5,178 bases of DNA from Kiloniellaceae bacterium (lineage in GTDB: Bacteria; Pseudomonadota; Alphaproteobacteria; Kiloniellales; Kiloniellaceae). The notes under the pieces were generated by a model. That model was not told where the DNA came from. It was given only the letters and a program-made list of their open reading frames with translations, and did no database searches. A program made the position numbers and the translations under genes. The stretch is taken from NCBI GenBank assembly GCA_028280915.1, contig JANQKX010000297.1, positions 1 through 5,178 on the forward strand. The letters run 5' to 3'. Positions within the stretch are counted from its first letter, which is position 1; every line of letters begins with the position of its first letter. Positions 1 to 4,382 of the stretch are shown piece after piece.

Positions 1-322
1 TGACCCGTGCCGCGCCGGCCTTGGCGGCGGCGATCCCCTGCAGGCCCGAGCCGCAGCCGAAGTCGATCACGCTCTTACCCGCCACCTCGTGGGGGTGATC
101 CAGGAGATAACGGGACAGGGCCTGGCCGCCGGCCCAGGCGAAGGCCCAAAAGGGCGGCGGCAGTCCTTTTGCCGCCAGTTCGTCCTCGGTGGCCTGCCAC
201 AGGGGCACCACCTCGCTGGCCAGATGCAGTTTGATTTCGGGCACCAGGGGCGGGGCCAGGACTTCCGTATGGGCGCGGATGAAGGCCTGGCGGGCCTCGT
301 CCGTGGACGGGGTTGGGATCAT
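1..322 (-). CDS. Class I SAM-dependent methyltransferase, ETF-beta lysine methyltransferase-like (3' end outside window)
   Basis: The first 107 codons of a methyltransferase, running off the left edge of the window. The N-terminal part has a helix-rich lead-in (residues 1-50), then PPPFWAFAWAGGQALSRYLL (56-73), the segment that precedes the SAM fold in the METTL20/ETF-beta lysine methyltransferase and PrmA-like group. SAM-binding motif I follows as VIDFGCGSGLQGIAAAKAGA (85-104), with the glycine-rich loop G89-C-G91-S-G93. Family knowledge: METTL20-type enzymes trimethylate lysines of the electron-transfer flavoprotein beta subunit and occur in alphaproteobacteria. The substrate here is inferred, since the catalytic and substrate-binding C-terminal half is not visible. 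The start is the ATG at 322, 7 nt after the ubiA stop, with a GAG six bases upstream that overlaps the end of ubiA. This suggests co-transcription and coupled translation with ubiA. The alternative is another protein or small-molecule methyltransferase of the same superfamily. Confidence 0.85.
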   Translation of the reverse strand, partial: MIPTPSTDEARQAFIRAHTEVLAPPLVPEIKLHLASEVVPLWQATEDELAAKGLPPPFWAFAWAGGQALSRYLLDHPHEVAGKSVIDFGCGSGLQGIAAAKAGAARV

Positions 323-329
323 GGTCCGC

Positions 330-1337
330 TCATGTGCCGGCCGGCAGGTAGGCACCGATCCATCCGGCGAGGGGCACGCCGGCCAGGTAGAGCCAGCCGA
401 CCATCCGGTTGGATTTGAATTTCCGCAGGCAGTCCTGGGGATCGTCCGTGTTCAACGCGATCACCTGCCAGGCCAGTTGGCCGCAAAGGGCCGCCATGGC
501 GAGCCAAAAGGGCCAGCCAAGGGAGAGATAGGCGCCGGCGGCGAACATCAGGACCGCCGTGCTGCCGTAGAAAAAGATCAGCCAGGGCTTGGTGGCGGCG
601 CCCAGTTTCAAGGCGGTGGACTTCACGCCGATCAGGGCATCGTCCTCCTTGTCCTGGTGAGCGTAGATGGTGTCGTAGCCCAGGGTCCAAAACAGCCCGG
701 CCAGGTAAAGCAGCACCGGCGGCCAGGCCAAGCCCCCGGTCACGGCGGCCCAGCCCAACAGGGCGCCCCAGTTAAATGTCAGGCCGAGCCAGGCTTGCGG
801 CCAATAGGTGATGCGCTTCATGAAAGGGTAGGCGAACACCAGCATCAGGGAAGCCGCGCCCAAGGCGATGGCGAAGAGGTTGAGCTGCAGCAGGACCAGC
901 AGCCCGATCAGCAGCTGCAGCGCCAAAAAGGCGGCGGCCTGTTTGGCGGAGACCTGGCCCGAAGGGATGGGGCGGGTGGCGGTGCGGGCTACCTTGGCAT
1001 CGATATCCCGATCCACCAGATCGTTATAGGTGCAGCCCGCCCCGCGCATCACAAAGGCGCCGATGGCAAAAAGCACAAAAAGTACGATCACCTGGGCCCC
1101 GTCGGGCACGTTTGCCCCGTCGGTGCCTTGCGGCTGGGCGGCCCAGGCCAGGGCGAGGGACCACCAGCAGGGAAACAGCAGCAACCAGGTGCCGATGGGC
1201 CGGTCCATGCGCGCCAGCGTGATGTAGGGGTGCAGGACACTCGGCGTCAGCCGCAGCAGCCAGCTGTCGGCGGCGATATCGCTTGCCTTTGCGCTGCTGG
1301 AGGGCGCAGCATTGCCTTTGGACGGGATGTCGCTCAT
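330..1337 (-). CDS. ubiA: 4-hydroxybenzoate polyprenyltransferase UbiA
   Basis: An integral membrane prenyltransferase of 335 residues that attaches the polyprenyl chain to 4-hydroxybenzoate, the membrane-committing step of ubiquinone synthesis. Both Asp-rich, Mg-diphosphate-binding motifs of the UbiA superfamily are present. The first is NDLVDRDIDAKVARTATRPI (105-124; D106, D109, D113), preceded by RGAGCTY. The second is YDTIYAHQDKEDD (221-233; D222, D229, D232, D233). Multiple hydrophobic segments follow the UbiA multi-helix pattern, for example 51-66, 82-98, 136-160, 185-220, 252-272 and 276-295. The conserved RMDRPIGTWLLLFPCWWS (43-60) opens helix 1. The start is the ATG at 1337. The reading frame stays open upstream to 1514, but residues encoded there do not resemble UbiA and cross a terminator hairpin. 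The Shine-Dalgarno is weak (GATGGGG just before the ATG). The N-terminus (1-25) is a variable, Ser/Ala-rich cytoplasmic tail. The methyltransferase gene follows 7 nt downstream. Confidence 0.96.
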   Translation of the reverse strand: MSDIPSKGNAAPSSSAKASDIAADSWLLRLTPSVLHPYITLARMDRPIGTWLLLFPCWWSLALAWAAQPQGTDGANVPDGAQVIVLFVLFAIGAFVMRGAGCTYNDLVDRDIDAKVARTATRPIPSGQVSAKQAAAFLALQLLIGLLVLLQLNLFAIALGAASLMLVFAYPFMKRITYWPQAWLGLTFNWGALLGWAAVTGGLAWPPVLLYLAGLFWTLGYDTIYAHQDKEDDALIGVKSTALKLGAATKPWLIFFYGSTAVLMFAAGAYLSLGWPFWLAMAALCGQLAWQVIALNTDDPQDCLRKFKSNRMVGWLYLAGVPLAGWIGAYLPAGT

Positions 1338-1385
1338 CGCCCCATCTTTACCTTGCTTTTGACCGCCTCGAAAGGCACCAACTGC

Positions 1386-1406
1386 AAAAAGGGCGGCAAG
1401 CCGCCC
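1386..1406 (-). terminator. Rho-independent terminator or attenuator in the ubiA leader
   Basis: Read on the minus strand, the sequence is GGGCGGC-TT-GCCGCCC followed at once by TTTTT. In RNA this is a six-pair all-GC stem closed by a CUUG tetraloop, a known stable loop, plus a five-U tail. This is a textbook intrinsic terminator. It lies 48 nt upstream of the ubiA ATG, on the ubiA strand, with no minus-strand gene ahead of it. It is therefore either an attenuator inside the ubiA 5' leader or a block against stray leftward transcription from the rsmE side. I see no promoter-like sequence between it and ubiA. Confidence 0.6.
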
Positions 1407-1411
1407 GGGAC

Positions 1412-1441
1412 TTACTCTTTCAGTGATGTGGTTTGGGCCAT
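1412..1441 (-). other. Possible 9-residue leader peptide ORF upstream of ubiA
   Basis: A minus-strand frame ATG to TAA encodes MAQTTSLKE. It is preceded by a purine-rich GAGACGGGG two bases before the ATG and stops five bases before the terminator-like stem at 1391-1406. The position is what a translation-sensitive attenuator would need. The peptide has no run of one regulatory amino acid, and so short an ORF can arise by chance. A second overlapping frame, 18 codons from 1476, ends at 1420. Reported as a candidate only. Confidence 0.15.
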
Positions 1442-1452
1442 GACCCCGTCTC

Positions 1453-1488
1453 GAACATGAACCGAATTTTGAACATGAGCCAGTTTTC
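1453..1488 (+). repeat. Imperfect 18-bp tandem repeat upstream of rsmE
   Basis: Two adjacent copies begin GAACATGAACC (1453) and GAACATGAGCC (1471); 13 of 18 positions match. GAAC tetramers fall at 1453, 1459 and 1471. Tandem half-sites of this kind can be a regulator-binding site, but I cannot assign one. Confidence 0.4.
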
Positions 1489-1495
1489 AAAATGA
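1457..1495 (+). other. Possible 12-residue upstream ORF overlapping the rsmE start (ATGA)
   Basis: A frame starting at ATG 1457 encodes MNRILNMSQFSK, and its TGA (1493-1495) overlaps the rsmE ATG (1492-1494) in the ATGA arrangement typical of translational coupling. rsmE has no evident Shine-Dalgarno of its own at normal spacing, which makes coupling thinkable. Against it, the small ORF has no clear ribosome binding site either, and much of it is the tandem repeat. Confidence 0.2.
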
Positions 1496-2277
1496 CGGGG
1501 GAAAAAACCGCCACCCGACTTTACGTGGATCAGGTCCTCAGCGAAGGGGCCAGCGTGGGGCTGGACCACGGTCGCGCCCATTTTTTGCGTTCGGTCCTCA
1601 GATTGCAGCGCGGGGCTTATCTGGCGGTGTTCAACGGCCGGGACGGGGAGTGGCTGGCGCGTATCGATGGCTTGGGCAAGGGCTGGTGTTCCCTTGAGGT
1701 GCTCGATCGGCGCCGGGCGCCGGTGGCGGAGCCGGATCTTTGGCTGATCTTCGCCCCCATCAAGCGGGCCCGCCTGGACTTCCTGGTGGAAAAGGCCGCC
1801 GAGCTGGGCTGCTCCCGCTTGCTGCCGGTGATCACCCAACATACGGACGTAGCGCGGGTGAATACGGAGCGCCTGGCCGCCAACGTGCGCGAGGCGGCCG
1901 AGCAGTGCGAGCGCTTGAGCCTACCGGAGGTCTGCCCGCCGGTTTCCTTCGACGCCCTCTTGAGCAGCCTGCCGGAGGATCTGAACCTCTTGGTCTGCGC
2001 CGAATCCGGCGCCGCTCAGCCGCTTGCGGACGCCCTTTCGGCCCGCCGGGGGGCGGAAGGGCCCTGGGCAGTTATGTGCGGACCGGAGGGCGGCTTTGCA
2101 GAAAGTGAGCTTGACGCTTTGAGATTACTGCCCTTTTCTACCATGATAAATTTAGGCCCGCGGGTGCTGCGGGCGGATACGGCCGCCTTGATGGCCCTGG
2201 CCTGTTGGCAGGCCTGGCTGGGCGACCGGGAAAGTCGGCCCTTTGGGCGGGGTGGCGATTCCGCTGGCAACGCCTAG
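1492..2277 (+). CDS. rsmE: 16S rRNA (uracil(1498)-N3)-methyltransferase RsmE
   Basis: A 261-residue cytoplasmic SPOUT-class enzyme that methylates N3 of U1498 in the decoding region of 16S rRNA, using SAM. The length is close to the family norm of about 245 residues. The N-terminal PUA-like RNA-binding domain spans about 1-75, with HFLRSVLRLQRG (30-41) and VFNGRDGEW (46-54). The SPOUT domain follows. It shows APIKRARLDFLVEKAAELGC (88-107), the EAAEQCERLSLPEV helix (134-147), the SAM-binding GPEGGF (197-202) with E205, and the trefoil-knot segment LGPRVLRADTAALMAL (221-236). These are the recognised RsmE signatures. The start at ATG 1492 fits the family N-terminus (TRLYVD), although no good Shine-Dalgarno precedes it. 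gshA begins 38 nt downstream on the same strand, so the two are probably co-transcribed. The last roughly 17 residues are Gly/Arg-rich and poorly conserved in character. Confidence 0.95.
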   Translation: MTGEKTATRLYVDQVLSEGASVGLDHGRAHFLRSVLRLQRGAYLAVFNGRDGEWLARIDGLGKGWCSLEVLDRRRAPVAEPDLWLIFAPIKRARLDFLVEKAAELGCSRLLPVITQHTDVARVNTERLAANVREAAEQCERLSLPEVCPPVSFDALLSSLPEDLNLLVCAESGAAQPLADALSARRGAEGPWAVMCGPEGGFAESELDALRLLPFSTMINLGPRVLRADTAALMALACWQAWLGDRESRPFGRGGDSAGNA

Positions 2278-2315
2278 GTTTGACGGGTCGAAACGGCCAC
2301 TGTTGGGAATGCTTT

Positions 2316-3680
2316 ATGTCCGCACCTCCTAGTTCATCCGGCGTGCCGATCGAAAGTAAGGCACAGCTCATCGACTACATGGCCGAGGGCTGTAAAGCGC
2401 CGCAAGACTGGCGCATCGGCACGGAACACGAAAAATTCGCCTATACGCTGGAGGACTTTCGCCGTCTGCCCTACGGGGGGGAGCGGGGGATCGCCGCCCT
2501 GCTGGACGGAATGCAGCAATTCGGCTGGCAGCCGGTCTTTGAAGGCGACAGCGTGATCGCCCTTTCCAAGGACGGCGCCGGCATCTCCCTGGAGCCGGGC
2601 GGTCAGTTCGAGCTTTCCGGGGCGCCGCTGGAAAACATCCACCAGACCTGCGACGAGGTGCATACCCATCTCCATCAGGTCAAACAGGTGGCCGAGCCCT
2701 TGAACGTGGCCATGATGGGCCTGGGGTTTGACCCCAAATGGACCCACGACGACATGCCGTGGATGCCCAAGGGGCGCTATAAGATCATGTCCGCCTATAT
2801 GCAAAAGGTCGGCACCCTGGGGCTCAGCATGATGTTCCGGACCTGTACGGTGCAGGTCAACCTGGACTTCCAGTCCGAAGCGGACATGGTGAAAAAGTTC
2901 CGCGCCAGCCTGGCCCTGCAGCCCATCGCGACGGCGCTCTTCGCCAATTCGCCCTTCACCGAGGGCCGGCCCAACGGCTTTTTGAGCTACCGCTCCCACA
3001 TTTGGACCGACACGGATCCGGACCGCTGCGGCATCCTGCCCTTTGTTTTCGAGGACGGCATGGGTTTCGAGCGTTATGTGGATCACGTGCTCGACGTGCC
3101 CATGTACTTTGTCTACCGCAACGGCGAATACGTTGATGCCAGCGGCCAGTCCTTCCGGGATTTCATGGCCGGCAAGCTGCCGGCCCTGCCGGGGGAGATC
3201 CCCACCACGAGCGATTGGGCCGACCACCTCTCCACCCTGTTCCCCGAGGTGCGCCTGAAACGCTTTTTGGAAATGCGCGGCGCTGACGGCGGGCCGTGGA
3301 AGGGGCTCTGTGCCCTGCCGGCCCTGTGGGTCGGCCTGCTCTACGACCAAAGCAGCCTGGATGCCGCCTGGGACTTGGTGAAGGACTTCACCCCCGAGGA
3401 TCATGCCTATCTGCGGGCCGAGGTGCCCTATCGGGCCCTGCACACCAAGTTTCGCGGCCGGCCTTTGAAGGACTTCGCCGCGCAAGTGGTGGATATCGCG
3501 GATCAGGGCCTGAAACAGCGGGCGCGCTTGGACGATCAGGGCACGGACGAAACCAGTTTCCTGGGTCTCTTGCACACCCGGGTGGAAACGGGCCTGAGCC
3601 CGGCGGACTACCTGTTGCAGGACTATGACGAGCGCTGGGGCCAAAAAATCGACCCCATTTTCACCGATTGCGCCTATTAA
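2316..3680 (+). CDS. gshA: Glutamate-cysteine ligase, plant/alphaproteobacterial type (GCS2 family)
   Basis: A 454-residue cytoplasmic ATP-dependent ligase joining L-glutamate and L-cysteine to gamma-glutamylcysteine, the first and usually rate-limiting step of glutathione synthesis. Family signatures in order: RIGTEHEKFAY (33-43), the catalytic and Mg-binding Glu-rich start of the fold; ISLEPGGQFELSGAP (90-104); HDDMPWMPKGRYKIM (144-158); MMFRTCTVQVNLDF (172-185); NGFLSYRSHIW (220-230); LPFVFEDGMGFERYVDHVLD (241-260); HLSTLFPEVRLKRFLEMRGA (304-323); and LPALWVGLLYD (334-344). These match the plant-like class rather than the E. coli-type GshA. Six cysteines are present (26, 112, 177, 238, 332, 452). 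Whether any pair acts as the redox switch known from plant enzymes cannot be judged here. The ATG at 2316 is chosen for its GGGA Shine-Dalgarno seven bases upstream (2305-2308) and the family-like N-terminus. A longer frame from 2205 overlaps rsmE and is rejected. It lies between rsmE and a cupin gene, all in the same direction. Confidence 0.96.
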   Translation: MSAPPSSSGVPIESKAQLIDYMAEGCKAPQDWRIGTEHEKFAYTLEDFRRLPYGGERGIAALLDGMQQFGWQPVFEGDSVIALSKDGAGISLEPGGQFELSGAPLENIHQTCDEVHTHLHQVKQVAEPLNVAMMGLGFDPKWTHDDMPWMPKGRYKIMSAYMQKVGTLGLSMMFRTCTVQVNLDFQSEADMVKKFRASLALQPIATALFANSPFTEGRPNGFLSYRSHIWTDTDPDRCGILPFVFEDGMGFERYVDHVLDVPMYFVYRNGEYVDASGQSFRDFMAGKLPALPGEIPTTSDWADHLSTLFPEVRLKRFLEMRGADGGPWKGLCALPALWVGLLYDQSSLDAAWDLVKDFTPEDHAYLRAEVPYRALHTKFRGRPLKDFAAQVVDIADQGLKQRARLDDQGTDETSFLGLLHTRVETGLSPADYLLQDYDERWGQKIDPIFTDCAY

Positions 3681-3723
3681 TCCCCATAAAACGAATAACC
3701 CGGGCGGGGGACAGCCAAAAAAC

Positions 3724-3729
3724 GGGGAG
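3724..3729 (+). promoter_or_regulatory. Ribosome binding site deciding a GTG start
   Basis: GGGGAG lies six bases before GTG 3736. This is the best Shine-Dalgarno in the window and it fixes the cupin start. An in-frame ATG at 3625 lies inside the gshA coding region, and the 37 extra residues it would add are low-complexity and not cupin-like. Confidence 0.75.
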
Positions 3730-3735
3730 ACGGGC

Positions 3736-4110
3736 GTGAGCACAATTGACTATCTGCGCATTTATGCGGATTCCAAGGACGTCTCCCATTTTGAGGTCAA
3801 GACGCTCCCTCTGGCGTCCACGGATTATGCGCCGCCGGCTCCCTCCTTGAACACCTCCCAGGTCATGGATGCGGACAAGTGCGTGTTCCTGGAACTTCCC
3901 GTTGGCTGGTACGGGGAATGGCACCCCACACCCGTGCGCCAGTGGCTGATGCTGCTTTCCGGTGCTTGCGAGTTCGAAGCCGGTGACGGCCAGCGGGAAA
4001 GGCGTCAAGCCGGCGATGTGGTCATGTTGGACGACACCTCGGGCAAGGGCCACCAAACCCGTGTGATCGGCGACATCCCGGTGCGGATCGCCGCGGTCCA
4101 TTTCAGCTGA
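3736..4110 (+). CDS. Small single-domain cupin protein, function unknown
   Basis: A 124-residue protein with a single cupin beta-barrel, no signal peptide and no membrane segment, so probably cytoplasmic. Cupin motif 1 is recognisable as PVGWYGEWHPTPVRQWLMLL (55-74) ending at G76, and motif 2 as GDVVMLDDTSGKGHQTRV (93-110). Of the usual metal ligands, H63 and H106 are present. The second His of HxH is Thr (HPT, 63-65) and the usual Glu position is not obvious (Q69 nearby), so metal binding may be weakened or use other residues. The WH-x-P-x-RQ and D-x-x-GKGH pattern recurs in a family of small uncharacterised proteobacterial cupins. The gene starts 55 nt after gshA on the same strand, which suggests a shared transcript. 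A link to thiol or redox metabolism is guilt by association only. The start is GTG with a strong ribosome binding site. Confidence 0.85.
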   Translation: MSTIDYLRIYADSKDVSHFEVKTLPLASTDYAPPAPSLNTSQVMDADKCVFLELPVGWYGEWHPTPVRQWLMLLSGACEFEAGDGQRERRQAGDVVMLDDTSGKGHQTRVIGDIPVRIAAVHFS

Positions 4111-4188
4111 CAGGTTCCGTGACCCTGCGGATACCTACCCAGGCCATCTGCTTCCACGAAGAGACCTCAAGTCTGCCCGGATTCGAAC

Positions 4189-4205
4189 ATATTGCGACGC
4201 AATAT
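4189..4205. repeat. 17-bp inverted repeat
   Basis: Arms ATATTGCG (4189-4196) and CGCAATAT (4198-4205) are perfect reverse complements around a single A at 4197. In RNA the stem would be seven pairs with a GAC loop. Neither strand has a U-tract next to it, so it is not an intrinsic terminator. It could be an operator-like site, an mRNA 3'-end stabilising hairpin or chance. Confidence 0.5.
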
Positions 4206-4250
4206 TACCACTGCTTCGATGTGGCCGCGGACGAAGAGTTGCCGGCCCAC

Positions 4251-4279
4251 AAAAAAAGAGAGCCGCGCGAGGCGGCTCT
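4251..4279 (-). terminator. Rho-independent terminator downstream of tldD
   Basis: On the minus strand the stem AGAGCCGC (4279-4272), loop CTCGC and GCGGCTCT (4266-4259) is followed by C and a run of seven T (4257-4251). It is a perfect eight-pair GC-rich hairpin with a strong U-tail, pointing away from tldD and about 103 nt past its stop. On the plus strand the hairpin is followed by AAGGAT, so it should not terminate the cupin transcript efficiently by the intrinsic mechanism. Confidence 0.85.
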
Positions 4280-4352
4280 AAGGATAAAGTGGGATAGCGT
4301 TAGGACCTTCATTAAGCGCCCCAACCTCTTAACAAGTGGTTAACGGTGGTGC

Positions 4353-4374
4353 TTTTCTTAAAATTTTAAGAAAA
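4353..4374. repeat. Perfect 22-bp AT-rich palindrome with plus-strand T-tract
   Basis: The half-sites are TTTTCTTAAAA (4353-4363) and TTTTAAGAAAA (4364-4374), perfectly symmetrical about 4363/4364 and containing only one G/C pair per arm. On the plus strand TTTTT follows at 4375-4379, so it could act as a weak plus-strand terminator for the gshA-cupin transcript. It could equally be a protein-binding palindrome. It sits eight bases beyond the tldD stop. Confidence 0.6.
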
Positions 4375-4382
4375 TTTTTGCC

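Larger units (their letters stand above)
1338..1491. promoter_or_regulatory. Divergent intergenic region between ubiA and rsmE
   Basis: This 154-nt region must hold the promoters for leftward ubiA and rightward rsmE, since no other gene separates them. I could not assign convincing -35/-10 pairs on either strand; the best minus-strand -35 candidate is TTGAAA near 1489-1484, without a good -10. The right part (1453-1493) is distinctly AT-richer than the flanking genes and holds an imperfect 18-bp tandem repeat and an 8-bp inverted repeat that overlaps the rsmE start codon. The left part holds the terminator-like hairpin. Confidence 0.5.
4111..4382. other. Convergent intergenic region between the cupin gene and tldD
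   Basis: These 272 nt separate the 3' ends of two converging genes. From left to right they contain a 17-bp inverted repeat (4189-4205), a GC-rich terminator hairpin with its T-tract on the minus strand (4251-4279), and a 22-bp perfect palindrome (4353-4374). A GTG-started frame of 74 codons (4119-4343) begins eight bases after the cupin stop. Its first 44 codons have a fairly gene-like third-position GC, but it matches no family I recognise and its C-terminal third is encoded by the terminator hairpin, so I do not call it as a gene. From about 4280 the sequence turns distinctly AT-rich compared with its surroundings. Confidence 0.6.

Noticed and set aside
189..1460. 423-codon plus-strand open frame opposite ubiA
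   Set aside because: It is antisense to ubiA, whose two Asp motifs and membrane helices are unmistakable. The plus-strand product is Gly/Gln/Pro-rich with no recognisable domain, typical of a shadow frame in GC-rich coding DNA.
1444..1500. Inverted CCCCGTC / GACGGGG flanking the rsmE upstream repeat
   Set aside because: Seven-base GC arms 43 bases apart are likely by chance at this GC content, and the right arm is inside the rsmE coding region.
1338..1514. 59-residue N-terminal extension of ubiA
   Set aside because: It would cross the terminator-like hairpin and overlap the rsmE start. The added residues are not UbiA-like, and ATG 1337 gives the normal protein.
2205..2315. 37-residue N-terminal extension of gshA
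   Set aside because: It overlaps the end of rsmE in another frame and is Trp/Arg/Gly-rich, unlike the family. ATG 2316 has its own Shine-Dalgarno and gives the expected length.
3625..3735. 37-residue N-terminal extension of the cupin from ATG 3625
   Set aside because: It overlaps the gshA 3' end in another frame. GGGGAG six bases before GTG 3736 marks the real start.
2334..3743. 469-codon minus-strand open frame opposite gshA
   Set aside because: A long antisense frame is common opposite high-GC3 genes. The product is low-complexity (Gly, His, Gln, Val) without motifs, while the plus strand encodes an intact glutamate-cysteine ligase.
4329..4343. Inverted repeat TTAAC-AAGTG-GTTAA
   Set aside because: The arms are only five bases in an AT-rich stretch, which is easily expected by chance, and no U-tract or gene start is associated.
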